Source of the DNA: Pseudomonas sp. PB120
Lineage (GTDB): Bacteria; Pseudomonadota; Gammaproteobacteria; Pseudomonadales; Pseudomonadaceae
Assembly (NCBI RefSeq): GCF_009761815.1
Contig: NZ_RWIN01000122.1
Span: 1 to 64,000, forward strand
Length of the DNA: 64,000 nucleotides
Direction: 5' to 3'
Shown: positions 17,812-26,446 of the stretch, in pieces
How positions within the stretch are numbered: the first letter of the stretch is position 1
Layout of the letters: each line of letters opens with the position of its first letter
Notes under the pieces: model-generated
Seen by the model: the letters and a program-made list of their open reading frames with translations, nothing else
The model's database searches: none
What the model was told of the DNA's origin: nothing
Position numbers and translations under genes: made by a program

Positions 17812-17944
17812 TGTGGCGAGGGAGCTTGCTCCCGCTCGGCTGCGAAGCAGTCGTAAATCCGGATAACGCGTTCTTTCTGAAGTACTGCGGTGTAAGGTTT
17901 TGGGGTTGCTTCGCAACCCAGCGGGAGCAAGCTCCCTCGCCACA
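17812..17944. repeat. REP pair (BIME), GTGGCGAGGGAGC class
   Basis: Inverted units TGTGGCGAGGGAGCTTGCTC with the conserved GGCTGCGAAGCAGTCGTAAA internal tail. It lies between the convergent genes betT and cbcV, just before the terminator. Confidence 0.92.
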
Positions 17945-17974
17945 TTCAGCCTTTCAAGCTGAATATCTGTACTA

Positions 17975-18009
17975 ACAAAAACGCCGCGATCCTCTCGCGG
18001 CGTTTTTGT
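17975..18009. terminator. Bidirectional intrinsic terminator between betT and cbcV
   Basis: The 15-bp stem ACAAAAACGCCGCGA / TCGCGGCGTTTTTGT with a 5-base loop has a T-run on each strand, so it can terminate both betT (plus) and cbcXWV (minus). Confidence 0.92.
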
Positions 18010-18019
18010 GTCTGTTGCC

Positions 18020-19198
18020 TTACCCCAGGTTCTTGCCGAGTAGCGCGTGATACAACTCGCTGTCGCCGAGAATCCCCACCACTCTGTTGTTGTCGTGCAG
18101 CACCAGCTTGTTACCGGTGTGATAACGGATCTGCAGCGCATCGCGCATGCCGATGTTTGAGTCCACCAGCGTCGGGCGACGACCCAGTCCTTCAACCGCT
18201 TCCCCCGGGGTCCAGTTTTGCAGGTCCAGGCTCGCGCCGTTCTGGCGTGCGCCCTTGATGGTGTTACCTTCGGCCAGGTCCAGCCACGAATCGCCGCCCG
18301 GATCGAGGCAGACCGAACCGTTGATGCGTTTGCAGTTGTCCAGTGTGCGCATCAGGCTGCGACCGCACAGCACGTTCAGCGGATTGGTGTGGGCCACGAA
18401 GGTCCGCACGTAGTCGTCCGCAGGGTTCAGGACGATTTCTTCAGGCTTGCTGTATTGAATGATCCGGCCGTCTTTCATGATCGCGATGCGACTGCCGAGT
18501 TTCAGCGCTTCATCGAGGTCGTGGCTCACGAACACGATGGTTTTGTTCAGCTTGCGTTGCAGTTCCAGCAGTTCGTCCTGCAGGCCCTGGCGGATCAAGG
18601 GGTCGAGTGCCGAGAACGGTTCGTCCATCAGCAGAATGTCGGCGTCCATCGCCAGTGCACGCGCCAGGCCCACACGCTGTTGCATGCCGCCGGACAGCTC
18701 ATCGGGCTTCTTGTTGCGCCATTGGGTCAGGCCCACCAGCTCAAGTTTTTCATCGACGAGTTTCTTGCGTTCTTTCTCCGGGCGCCCCTGCATTTCCAAG
18801 CCGAAGCTGATGTTTTCGCGCACGGTCAGCCAAGGCATCAGGGCGAACTTCTGGAACACCATCGCGATGCGCTTGGTGCGCATCATTTTCAGTTCGGCGT
18901 CGGAGCAGGCTGCAATGTTGATCTGCTTGCCTTCGTGCTCGACAAACAGCTTGCCGCGGCTGACGGTGTTGAGGCCGTTGATGCAACGCAGCAGGCTGGA
19001 CTTGCCGGAGCCGGACAGGCCCATCAGCACACAGATTTCACCTTTTTCGATATCCAGGCTGGCCTTTTCGACCCCGACGATCTGCCCGGTCTTTTTCAGG
19101 ATCTCGCTGCGGGTCAGGCCTTGATCGAGAAGTTTCAGCGCCTCGCGCGGATCTTTAGTGAAGATTACGTCGACGTCTTCGAAGCGAATTATGCTCAT
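18020..19198 (-). CDS. cbcV: Choline ABC transporter ATP-binding protein CbcV
   Basis: A 392-residue ABC ATPase of the ProV/OpuA class that powers the CbcXWV uptake system for choline and related quaternary amines. Motifs in order are Walker A GLSGSGKSSLLRC, signature LSGGMQQRVGLARALA, Walker B ILLMDEPFSALDPL and the H-loop FVSHDLDEA. The C-terminal ~110 residues form a CBS-like regulatory region (RRPTLVDSNIGMRDALQIRY ... RVVGILGDSELYHALLG). It overlaps the cbcW stop by 4 bases (ATGA). In P. aeruginosa the cbc operon is activated by GbdR and CbcV serves several binding proteins, including CaiX and BetX. Confidence 0.95.
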   Translation of the reverse strand: MSIIRFEDVDVIFTKDPREALKLLDQGLTRSEILKKTGQIVGVEKASLDIEKGEICVLMGLSGSGKSSLLRCINGLNTVSRGKLFVEHEGKQINIAACSDAELKMMRTKRIAMVFQKFALMPWLTVRENISFGLEMQGRPEKERKKLVDEKLELVGLTQWRNKKPDELSGGMQQRVGLARALAMDADILLMDEPFSALDPLIRQGLQDELLELQRKLNKTIVFVSHDLDEALKLGSRIAIMKDGRIIQYSKPEEIVLNPADDYVRTFVAHTNPLNVLCGRSLMRTLDNCKRINGSVCLDPGGDSWLDLAEGNTIKGARQNGASLDLQNWTPGEAVEGLGRRPTLVDSNIGMRDALQIRYHTGNKLVLHDNNRVVGILGDSELYHALLGKNLG

Positions 19199-20040
19199 GC
19201 GTCACCCCCTACTTTAGCGTCGGGTTGTTTGCAGATACGGTCGAGCATGATCGCCAGCAGTACGATCGCCAGGCCCGCTTCGAAGCCCAGGGCGATATCA
19301 GCAGTGTTCAGTGCGTTGACCACCGGTTTGCCCAGTCCGTCGGCGCCCACCAGTGCCGCGATCACCACCATCGACAACGACAGCATGATGCACTGGGTGA
19401 TGCCGGCCGCGATGCTTGGCATGGCGTGGGGCAGTTCAATCCTTGTGAGCAGTTGGCGACGCGAGCAGCCGAAGGCTTTGCCGGCGTCCATCAATTCTGC
19501 AGGGACATCGCGGATGCCCAGGTAGGTCAGGCGGATCGGTGCGGCAATGGCGAACACCACCGTGGAGATCAGGCCCGGGACCACACCCAGCCCGAAGAGG
19601 GTCAGGGTAGGAATGAGGTAAACGAAGGTCGGTACGGTCTGCATCAGATCGAGTACCGGACGCATTAAAGTGTAGAACATCGGCTTGTGCGCGGCGACGA
19701 TGCCCAGCGGCACGCCGATGACCACGCAGACCAGGGTGGCGAACAACACCTGGGCGAGGGTTTCCATGGTTTCCTGCCAGTACCCCAGATTGAGGATCAG
19801 CAGGAAGGAGGCGATGACGAAAACGGTCAGGCCCCATTTGCGTTGAATGAAGTGTGCCAGTAGTGCAATGAGGCCGATCAATGCCAGCGGGTTGAACCAG
19901 GTCAGCGCAAAAGTCACGCCGTGGATCATCGTTTCCAGTGTCACGGCGATTGCGTCGAAGGTGCTGGCGCCGTGTTGCGTCAACCATTCAACGAAGCCCG
20001 CGATGTACTGGCCTAGGGGTATTTTCTGATCAATCAGCAT
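19195..20040 (-). CDS. cbcW: Choline ABC transporter permease CbcW
   Basis: A 281-residue ProW-type permease with about six to seven hydrophobic segments. The EAA-like loop typical of binding-protein-dependent permeases is visible as ELMDAGKAFGCSRRQLLTRI. The second half reads SIAAGITQCIMLSLSMVVIAALVG. It forms the membrane channel of CbcXWV and is presumably also shared with CaiX. The ATG at 20040 (MLIDQKIPLGQYI) is preferred because the protein then has the usual length; an in-frame start six codons upstream is possible. The gene overlaps cbcV and lies 66 bases from cbcX. Confidence 0.94.
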   Translation of the reverse strand: MLIDQKIPLGQYIAGFVEWLTQHGASTFDAIAVTLETMIHGVTFALTWFNPLALIGLIALLAHFIQRKWGLTVFVIASFLLILNLGYWQETMETLAQVLFATLVCVVIGVPLGIVAAHKPMFYTLMRPVLDLMQTVPTFVYLIPTLTLFGLGVVPGLISTVVFAIAAPIRLTYLGIRDVPAELMDAGKAFGCSRRQLLTRIELPHAMPSIAAGITQCIMLSLSMVVIAALVGADGLGKPVVNALNTADIALGFEAGLAIVLLAIMLDRICKQPDAKVGGDA

Positions 20041-20106
20041 GGTAGTGAACGTCCGCATGCAAGGAAATAAACAGCCCGGGCGAGCACGCTCGCCCGGCGT
20101 AAGCGA

Positions 20107-21054
20107 TTACTGTGCGAGCTTGGCTTTCACGGCCTCCAGGCCTGGTTTACCGTCAATGGTGGTCACGCCAGCGAGCCAGGTATCGAGCACCTGTGGATTC
20201 TTTTTCAGCCAGGCCTTGGCGGCCGCGTCAGGCTTCATCTTGTCGTCCAGGATGTTGCCCATCAGCGAGCTTTCCATGTCGACGGTGAATTCGAGGTTTT
20301 TCAGCAGTTGGCCTACGTTGCTGCACTCTTGGGTATACCCCTTGCGGGTGTTGGTCGCAACGGTGGCGGCACCGAAGTCAGGGCCGAAGAAATCATCGCC
20401 ACCGGTCAGGTACTGGATTTTGAAGCGCTTGTTCATCGGGTGCGGTGCCCAGCCGAGGAACACCACGGCGGTATCGCGTTTCTGGGCTCGGTCGACTTGC
20501 GAGAGCATGCCTGCTTCGCTCGACTCTACGACTTTGAAGCCGGCGTCCTTGAGGCCGAAGGCGTTCTTGTCGATCATGGTCTGGATCAGACGGTTGCCGT
20601 CGTTGCCTGGCTCGATGCCGTAGATCTTGCCGTCCAGTTCCTTCTTGAATTTGGCGATGTCGGCGAAGTCATGCAGCCCTTTGTCGTACAGCGCTTGCGG
20701 AACAGCCAGGGTGTATTTGGCGCCGGTGAGGTTGGTGCGCACGACATCCACAGTGCCTGCATCACGGTAGGCCTTGATGTCGTTTTCCATGGTCGGCATC
20801 CAGTTGCCCAGGAAAATGTCCATGTTCTTGCCGTCGGCCAGGGACTTGTAGGTTACCGGCACGGAAATCATGGTGGTCTTGGTCTTGTACCCCAGGGCGT
20901 CGAGCACGACGCTGGTGGTGGCAGTTGTCGCGGTGATGTCGGTCCAGCCGACATCAGAGAAGTTGACGGTACTGCACTGAGCGGGTTCAGCAGCTTGAGC
21001 CAGTAACGGCAGACTCAGCATGGCGGCCAACAACAACGACGGGGAACCTTTCAT
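20107..21054 (-). CDS. cbcX: Choline-binding periplasmic protein CbcX
   Basis: A 315-residue binding protein of the ProX/OpuAC class. A signal peptide (LLLAAMLSLPLLAQAA) is followed by CSTVNFSDVGWTDITATTA, the conserved start of choline-type ProX proteins. Aromatic ligand residues are expected in VVFLGWAPHPMNKRFKIQYL. It delivers choline to CbcWV. The ATG at 21054 has a clear CAAGGAG upstream, and the longer reading adds 42 unlikely residues. It is first in cbcXWV and divergent from sdaB. It resembles CaiX (29118-30062) over the full length, which suggests duplication. Confidence 0.94.
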   Translation of the reverse strand: MKGSPSLLLAAMLSLPLLAQAAEPAQCSTVNFSDVGWTDITATTATTSVVLDALGYKTKTTMISVPVTYKSLADGKNMDIFLGNWMPTMENDIKAYRDAGTVDVVRTNLTGAKYTLAVPQALYDKGLHDFADIAKFKKELDGKIYGIEPGNDGNRLIQTMIDKNAFGLKDAGFKVVESSEAGMLSQVDRAQKRDTAVVFLGWAPHPMNKRFKIQYLTGGDDFFGPDFGAATVATNTRKGYTQECSNVGQLLKNLEFTVDMESSLMGNILDDKMKPDAAAKAWLKKNPQVLDTWLAGVTTIDGKPGLEAVKAKLAQ

Positions 21055-21489
21055 GGATGGACTCCTTGGTGTTTTTTTTGGCAGTGTTCCGACTGGACCA
21101 CCGCACTTATAGGTTGCGGTTGGATGGCGTTCTGGAGACAGCTTTACCACGGCGCCTTGCAATCGAGTCGATACGATCATGTACCAGTGAAAATCTGACG
21201 CCTACAGGGTGCGTCGTAACCAGTACAGGGATGGTCGCATCCAGTGTCGGTGACGTCGTTTACAGATTTTTTCAGCCCCCTTTACCCCTCTGAGCCGCAA
21301 AAAAACGGCGAAAACATAGCGTAAAACGCGCACGGCGTTAGTGGACAAGAGTGCGTCGGTGTGAGACGTCGAACGACACCATAAAAGCCTGATGATGCAG
21401 CCATATCGGCGGATTGCAGCTTGAGCGTAGCAGCTCCGTCACTGGGCGTTTTTGCGTCCGGGATTGGCACATCCAGGAGTTCGGCAGTA
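21055..21489. promoter_or_regulatory. cbcX-sdaB divergent intergenic region
   Basis: This 435-base region has no convincing gene. In P. aeruginosa both cbcXWV and sdaB are GbdR-activated, so GbdR sites are expected here, though I cannot identify them by eye. AT-rich tracts lie around 21260-21330. Short reading frames here are not supported. Confidence 0.5.
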
Positions 21490-22866
21490 ATGGCTATCAG
21501 CGTTTTCGACCTGTTCAAAATCGGCATCGGCCCTTCCAGTTCGCACACCGTAGGGCCTATGCGCGCCGCGGCGCTGTTCGTGCAGGGGCTGCGTGAACAG
21601 GGGCTTCTGGAACAGGTGCGGCGTGTCGAAGTCCAGCTTTATGGGTCGCTGTCGGCCACGGGCATCGGTCACGGCAGCGACAACGCGGTGATCATGGGCC
21701 TGATGGGCGAGTGGCCGGACGCGATCGACCCGTCGCAAATCGGCATTCGCATTGAAACCCTGCGCGAAACCCACACGCTGCTGCTCGACGGTCGTTTGTC
21801 GGTTCCGTTCATCTGGGCGCGGGACATGCACCTGATCGACGAGAACCTGCCGTTCCACCCCAATGCCATGACCCTGATTGTCGAAGGTGATGACGGCGAG
21901 TTGCATCGCGACACCTACTATTCCGTCGGCGGCGGTTTTGTCGTGGACGAGGCGCAGGCTTCAAGCGGCGTGGTCGACCTGGATCGCACCGAATTGCCTT
22001 ACGACTTCTCCAGCGCGGTCGAACTGCTGAGCCTGTGCAAGCAGCACAACCTGCGCGTGGCCGATTTGATGATGGCCAACGAGCGGGTCTGGCGCAGCGA
22101 AGAGGAAATCCGCAGCGGCCTGATGAAACTCTGGCGCGCCATGCAGGATTGCGTCGACCAGGGCCTCAAACACGAAGGCATCCTGCCCGGCGGTTTGAAT
22201 GTGCGCCGTCGTGCCGCCAAATTGCACCGTAGCCTGCAGGAACTGGGAAAACCCAATGTGATCGGCTCGACGCTGAGCGCGATGGAGTGGGTCAACCTGT
22301 TCGCCCTGGCGGTCAACGAAGAAAACGCGGCCGGTGGGCGCATGGTCACGGCGCCGACCAATGGCGCTGCGGGGATTATCCCGGCGGTGTTGCACTACTT
22401 TATGAAGTTCAGCGAGGCCGTGACCGACGCCAATGTCGTCGATTACTTCCTCGGCGCGGCGGCGGTGGGGATTCTGTGCAAAAAGAACGCCTCGATCTCA
22501 GGCGCCGAGGTCGGTTGCCAGGGGGAGGTCGGCTCGGCCTGCGCCATGGCGGCGGCCGGGTTGGCCGAGATTCTCGGCGCAACGCCGGAGCAGCTGTGCA
22601 ACGCGGCGGAAATCGGCCTGGAGCACAACCTCGGCCTGACCTGCGACCCGGTGGGCGGACTGGTACAAGTGCCGTGCATCGAGCGCAACGCGATTGCGGC
22701 GGTGAAAGCGATCAACGCGGCGCAGATGGCTCTGCGGGGTGATGGTCAGCACTTTATTTCGCTGGACCGGGTGATTCGCACCATGCGTGATACCGGGGCG
22801 GATATGCATGACAAATATAAGGAGACGTCGCGGGGTGGGTTGGCGGTTAGTGCGGTTGAGTGCTGA
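21490..22866 (+). CDS. sdaB: L-serine ammonia-lyase SdaB
   Basis: A 458-residue iron-sulfur L-serine dehydratase that converts serine to pyruvate and ammonia, the last step of the choline-to-pyruvate route. The N-terminal beta domain starts FDLFKIGIGPSSSHTVGPM, the family signature. The alpha domain has the 4Fe-4S cysteines in CKKNASISGAEVGCQGEVGS and CDPVGGLVQVPC. I chose the ATG at 21490 because CAGGAG lies ahead of it and the family starts here; the longer frame adds 23 unconserved residues. It is divergent from cbcXWV. In P. aeruginosa it belongs to the GbdR regulon. Confidence 0.95.
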   Translation: MAISVFDLFKIGIGPSSSHTVGPMRAAALFVQGLREQGLLEQVRRVEVQLYGSLSATGIGHGSDNAVIMGLMGEWPDAIDPSQIGIRIETLRETHTLLLDGRLSVPFIWARDMHLIDENLPFHPNAMTLIVEGDDGELHRDTYYSVGGGFVVDEAQASSGVVDLDRTELPYDFSSAVELLSLCKQHNLRVADLMMANERVWRSEEEIRSGLMKLWRAMQDCVDQGLKHEGILPGGLNVRRRAAKLHRSLQELGKPNVIGSTLSAMEWVNLFALAVNEENAAGGRMVTAPTNGAAGIIPAVLHYFMKFSEAVTDANVVDYFLGAAAVGILCKKNASISGAEVGCQGEVGSACAMAAAGLAEILGATPEQLCNAAEIGLEHNLGLTCDPVGGLVQVPCIERNAIAAVKAINAAQMALRGDGQHFISLDRVIRTMRDTGADMHDKYKETSRGGLAVSAVEC

Positions 22867-22880
22867 CACCGCATCGATCC

Positions 22881-22956
22881 TATCGCCAGCAGGCTGGCTC
22901 CCACAGATTTTGTGGCCGATACAAATCTACTGTGGGAGCCAGCCTGCTGGCGATAG
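22881..22956. repeat. REP pair after sdaB, GTGGGAGCCAGCCTGCTGG class
   Basis: Inverted units ATCGCCAGCAGGCTGGCTCC and TGGGAGCCAGCCTGCTGG lie about 30 bases apart, just after the sdaB stop. Confidence 0.9.
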
Positions 22957-23388
22957 GGACAGACCAGTCAAAACTGCGCACTTAGTGAACACATAATCTC
23001 AAACGCGCCACGTTTTGGCGCGTCGCTCACAGATAAGCGCCTCGCATCGCGTCAGGGATCCAACCCAGCCTTGACCGTCCGTCCCTCGTGCCTGCGGTGA
23101 CACTCTTTCCGAAGTCTCCGCAGCCCTGTTCCCACAAGTGCTACCGATTTGCTCACCCGCGTCGGGGCAAGGCACTTATCGCCGTTGATGGCCCTTATAA
23201 CCCCTACTCGCCGCGCGTCATATATAGACACATTCCGACGTCGTTTTCAGGAGTTATTGAACGCGCATTCAAATTTAGGCATGGCAATTGCTCTGTCATT
23301 ACAAAGCCCGTCTCCCACGCGAGAACGATGGCAATAACAAGAGCCTCCGCCTGAGGCCATCACCCGCTTTGTGTGAGGAGATACCGCG
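22957..23388 (+). promoter_or_regulatory. Long gbdR upstream region with a hairpin
   Basis: This 432-base region precedes gbdR. It has an 8-bp perfect hairpin at 23003-23023 (ACGCGCCA / TGGCGCGT) without a T-run, so it is not a typical terminator. A GTGAGGAG ribosome-binding sequence lies before the gbdR ATG. No gene is convincing, and I could not find a sigma54 promoter with correct GG-N10-GC spacing, although gbdR is known to depend on NtrC and CbrB in P. aeruginosa. Confidence 0.5.
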
Positions 23389-24492
23389 ATGACGACGTTC
23401 AACTCCGGGGCCCAACCCCAGAACCGTGCGCCTCAATCCATCGGCTTTTTGCTGCTGGACAATTTCACGCTGATTTCTCTGGCCTCCGCAGTAGAACCTC
23501 TGCGCATGGCCAACCAATTGTCCGGTCGCGAACTGTATCGCTGGACCACGCTCACCGTCGACGGCGGTCAGGTCTGGGCCAGTGATGGCCTGCAGATCAC
23601 TCCCGACGCCTCCATGCACAAAGCACCCTCCATGGACACCATCATTGTCTGCGGGGGTATCGGCATTCAGCGCACCGTGACCCGTGAGCACGTGTCTTGG
23701 CTGCAAAGCCAGGCGCGTCAATCCAAGCGTCTCGGTGCCGTCTGCACCGGCAGCTGGGCCCTGGCCTGCGCCGGCCTGCTGGACGGTTTCGATTGCAGCG
23801 TGCACTGGGAATGCCTGGCAGCGATGCAGGAAGCCTTCCCTCGTGTGGCAATGAGCACGCGCCTGTTCACCCTCGACCGTAACCGCTTCACCAGCTCTGG
23901 CGGCACCGCGCCGCTGGACATGATGCTGCACCTGATCAGCCGCGATCATGGTCGCGAACTGTCGGCCGCGATCTCTGAAATGTTCGTCTACGAACGCATC
24001 CGCAACGAGCAGGATCACCAGCGTGTGCCGCTCAAGCACATGCTCGGTACTAACCAGCCGAAGTTGCAGGAAATCGTCGCGCTGATGGAAGCCAACCTGG
24101 AAGAGCCGATCGACCTCGACGAACTCGCGGTGTACGTCGCCGTGTCCCGTCGTCAGCTGGAAAGGTTGTTCCAGAAGTACCTGCATTGCTCGCCGTCGCG
24201 TTACTACCTGAAACTGCGCCTGATCCGCGCCCGGCAACTGCTCAAGCAAACGCCGATGTCGATCATCGAAGTGGCGTCGGTGTGCGGGTTTGTGTCCACG
24301 CCGCACTTCTCCAAGTGCTACCGCGAATACTTCGGCATTCCGCCGCGTGACGAACGCGTGGGGTCCAACACCACCCAGCAAGTGGCGATGATGCCGCTGC
24401 CGCAAGCGCTGGTGCTGTCGCCGTTGTCCGGGCCGTTGTCGGCGCTGAGTCAGGCGCGTAATGAGTCGACGTTTGCCAGCGTAAGGCTTTAA
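23389..24492 (+). CDS. gbdR: GbdR, betaine-responsive AraC-family activator
   Basis: A 367-residue GATase1-like AraC-family regulator. The N-terminal ~190 residues form a DJ-1/PfpI-like domain with IGFLLLDNFTLISLASAVEPL and the nucleophile-elbow-like GAVCTGSWALACAGLLDG. The C-terminal ~110 residues hold the AraC DNA-binding domain (DLDELAVYVAVSRRQLERLF and IIEVASVCGFVSTPHFSKCY). In P. aeruginosa GbdR senses glycine betaine and dimethylglycine and activates gbcAB, dgcAB, soxBDAG, sdaB, cbcXWV and plcH. All but plcH have homologues in this window. GTGAGGAG precedes the ATG. Confidence 0.96.
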   Translation: MTTFNSGAQPQNRAPQSIGFLLLDNFTLISLASAVEPLRMANQLSGRELYRWTTLTVDGGQVWASDGLQITPDASMHKAPSMDTIIVCGGIGIQRTVTREHVSWLQSQARQSKRLGAVCTGSWALACAGLLDGFDCSVHWECLAAMQEAFPRVAMSTRLFTLDRNRFTSSGGTAPLDMMLHLISRDHGRELSAAISEMFVYERIRNEQDHQRVPLKHMLGTNQPKLQEIVALMEANLEEPIDLDELAVYVAVSRRQLERLFQKYLHCSPSRYYLKLRLIRARQLLKQTPMSIIEVASVCGFVSTPHFSKCYREYFGIPPRDERVGSNTTQQVAMMPLPQALVLSPLSGPLSALSQARNESTFASVRL

Positions 24493-24497
24493 ACCAT

Positions 24498-24631
24498 TGT
24501 GGCGAGGGAGCTTGCTCCCGCTCGAGCGCGAAGCGGTCGCAAAAACCAGCTAATGCGGTCTGTTTGAAAGACCGCATTTACTGGTTTTGGGGCTGCTTCG
24601 CAGCCCAGCGGGAGCAAGCTCCCTCGCCACA
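24498..24631. repeat. REP pair (BIME), GTGGCGAGGGAGC class
   Basis: Inverted units TGTGGCGAGGGAGCTTGCTC flank a spacer with an inner inverted repeat (AATGCGGTCTGTTT / AAACAGACCGCATT-like). It ends three bases before the stop of the convergent small gene. Confidence 0.9.
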
Positions 24632-24633
24632 GG

Positions 24634-24897
24634 TCAGGCGCTACGGCTCTGCTGATACTCCGCCAAGGCCGGCAACAACTGTCTATCAATTGCCTGACGC
24701 ACCGCCGGCAAAATGGTCGCACTGCTGGTGTACATCTGCTTGACCATAGTGCGCAGCACTATCGCCCGTTCGTTGTTCAAACCCCTTACCGCACACTCGC
24801 AAGCCTGCTCGGCTGTCGCGCCGCTCGGTACTTGAAATCCCAACGACTTCAGTTGGCCCAACAGGTCTTCCTGGTCAATCAAATCGGCGTGCATCAT
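24634..24897 (-). CDS. Conserved small protein of unknown function
   Basis: An 87-residue protein that I do not assign to a named family. It starts MMHADLIDQEDLLGQLKSLG with GAAGGA about seven bases upstream; a second ATG follows directly. The sequence is mostly helical and soluble, with two cysteines (EQACECAVRG) and a basic/aliphatic C-terminal half (VKQMYTSSATILPAVRQAID), and it has no signal peptide or membrane segment. It stands alone, convergent with gbdR. A small gene of similar size is found at this place in P. aeruginosa, which suggests retention next to gbdR. Confidence 0.7.
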   Translation of the reverse strand: MMHADLIDQEDLLGQLKSLGFQVPSGATAEQACECAVRGLNNERAIVLRTMVKQMYTSSATILPAVRQAIDRQLLPALAEYQQSRSA

Positions 24898-25024
24898 GAC
24901 GCAATCCTTCTTCAGGGAACGGTGTCGTGGTTCGATTCTCATAGGGGGGCGGGGCGGCGGCAAGGGCGATTTGTCGCAATGGCCGCAATACCTATGAACA
25001 GGTCGTTTTCGGCTAACTTGCCAG

Positions 25025-25139
25025 CGGGCAGAGTGGGCACACTGGATTCAGCTGGCTTCACGAAGGTTTGGTCACCCTCGCGCAACGGCTCCTCAACAGT
25101 ACCCACCTCTGCCCCGATCCTGTCACGGCTTGATCGGGG
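25025..25139 (+). ncRNA. Candidate small RNA with intrinsic terminator
   Basis: A gene-free stretch ends in a strong terminator (25112-25147). A -10-like GCTAACTT at about 25012-25019, of the CTAxACTT type used by RpoS, sits 5-7 bases before the proposed start. This gives a transcript of about 115-125 nt with internal complementarities (CAGCGGG, CCCTCGCG). Length, promoter type and structure resemble the RpoS-dependent Pseudomonas sRNA RgsA (P16), but I cannot confirm that identity from memory. No open reading frame in this stretch looks coding. Confidence 0.6.
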
Positions 25140-25147
25140 TTTTTTTT
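25112..25147 (+). terminator. Strong intrinsic terminator
   Basis: The stem CCCCGATC / GATCGGGG with a 12-base loop is followed by eight T. No protein gene on the plus strand runs into it, which supports a small RNA upstream. Confidence 0.92.
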
Positions 25148-25185
25148 GGCTGTGAATCCGGGTTTATGGGGTGCCCGGGCTGACG

Positions 25186-25255
25186 CCTTCGCGGGCAAGC
25201 CTCGCTCCTACAAAAGCAATACAAAACCTGTAGGAGCGAGGCTTGCCCGCGAAGA
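25186..25255. repeat. REP pair, CTTCGCGGGCAAGCCTCGCTC class
   Basis: Inverted units CTTCGCGGGCAAGCCTCGCT and AGCGAGGCTTGCCCGCGAAG are close together (spacer ~20 bases). This is a fourth REP subclass in the window, near the 3' end of the gamma-butyrobetaine dioxygenase gene. Confidence 0.9.
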
Positions 25256-25269
25256 ACGATGACGCGGTT

Positions 25270-26433
25270 TTACCGTTGCAGCACCAGAATCCGCGACAAC
25301 AACTCATCCCGATCCACATAGCACCCCTGGAAATGCCGGGCGCCGCTGGTGGGGTCGAAGGCATTGCGCGCGTGCAGCGTGCGGCGGTTGTCGAAGCACC
25401 ACAACTCACCCGGATTGAGCCGCGTCATCACCCGGAACTGCGCCTCGCGCGTCATGGCGATGAAGCGGCGGTAAGCGCGATAGAGGCGGGGCATTTGTTC
25501 CACGGAGGTATCGAACGGGCCGCGCAAAAAGTTCGCCATGCGGATTTCCGACACTTGCCCCAATGCATCCAGGGCGATGACTGGCGCGAGGCAACGGTAG
25601 TCGCTGTGGCGATCCTTGTTGCGGAACTCCACGGGAATCTCGCAGAGGCTGTTGAACGACTCGGGATCCTCCTCGCGCAGCGCTTCGGCGATGGCAAAAC
25701 CATCGACAAAAATACTCTCGCCACCGTCGGCGTCATTGACCAGGCAATGCAGAAACTGCAGCCCCGGTTGCAACTCGCGGGTCGGCAAATCGCTGTGCAA
25801 GGGCAGGTTGAAAGCGGTGTAGGCATTGCTGTCGGCATCGGCCTTGGATTGCACGTTGAACAGCACGCCGAAATTGCTCTCGCGGATGAAGGAAATTCGC
25901 TGGGCAATCAGTTTCAGCGAGCCGGGTTCGGTGGGTACGCCACGGACTTGGGTCAACCCGATATCGCGCACGGCCAGCAGCCATTGGAGCAGGGCGTCGT
26001 TGTCGCTCATAAGTGCCGGGTAGTCGAACACCGGCAGCTGCAAGTCACTGCGCCAGAGCCTGGCTTTGGGTTTGCCGGCCCGGCGTTCGGCGCGGGACTC
26101 GTCGTCATAGGCGTGCGCCCGCAGCCAACCCGGATCGAAGCGGCTCAAGTGGCCGTCCTGCCACTCGACACACAGGCAACCTTCAACGTCGACGCTGGCG
26201 TTGGCCGCCGTCAGGTCCTCTGCCACATCGACGATTTCCAGCACTTGCTCGCGTGTCACGGTGTAGACGCATTGCGGGCACGGACAGTTGTCCCGTAGCC
26301 ATTGATGGTGGAAGGGGCTGAGGCGACCGTCAGCCCACTTCACTTGTATCCGGTCCGCCAAGGCCTGCACGCCACTTAGCGCGCTGATCAACGGATAAGT
26401 ACGAAAGTCGGCAAACGCAGCGGCGGTGTTCAT
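25270..26433 (-). CDS. Gamma-butyrobetaine dioxygenase
   Basis: A 387-residue Fe(II)/2-oxoglutarate dioxygenase of the gamma-butyrobetaine hydroxylase family that converts gamma-butyrobetaine to L-carnitine. The N-terminal DUF971-like zinc domain shows WLRDNCPCPQC (C50, C52, C55). The TauD-like catalytic domain carries the iron triad H213-x-D215 (LPLHSDLPTRE) and H354 (RRTLHARNAF). Length matches the Pseudomonas enzyme (~383). It is the last gene of the carnitine cluster, 13 bases after the thioesterase, so gamma-butyrobetaine would enter the same carnitine pathway. P. aeruginosa instead degrades this compound by another route. Confidence 0.9.
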   Translation of the reverse strand: MNTAAAFADFRTYPLISALSGVQALADRIQVKWADGRLSPFHHQWLRDNCPCPQCVYTVTREQVLEIVDVAEDLTAANASVDVEGCLCVEWQDGHLSRFDPGWLRAHAYDDESRAERRAGKPKARLWRSDLQLPVFDYPALMSDNDALLQWLLAVRDIGLTQVRGVPTEPGSLKLIAQRISFIRESNFGVLFNVQSKADADSNAYTAFNLPLHSDLPTRELQPGLQFLHCLVNDADGGESIFVDGFAIAEALREEDPESFNSLCEIPVEFRNKDRHSDYRCLAPVIALDALGQVSEIRMANFLRGPFDTSVEQMPRLYRAYRRFIAMTREAQFRVMTRLNPGELWCFDNRRTLHARNAFDPTSGARHFQGCYVDRDELLSRILVLQR

Positions 26434-26446
26434 GGCGATCTCCTTG

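Noticed and set aside
23003..23023. Hairpin upstream of gbdR as a terminator
   Set aside because: There is no following T-run, so intrinsic termination is not supported.
22957..23388. Short frames of 60-90 codons upstream of gbdR
   Set aside because: They have no ribosome-binding site, no conserved features, and sit in the probable regulatory leader.
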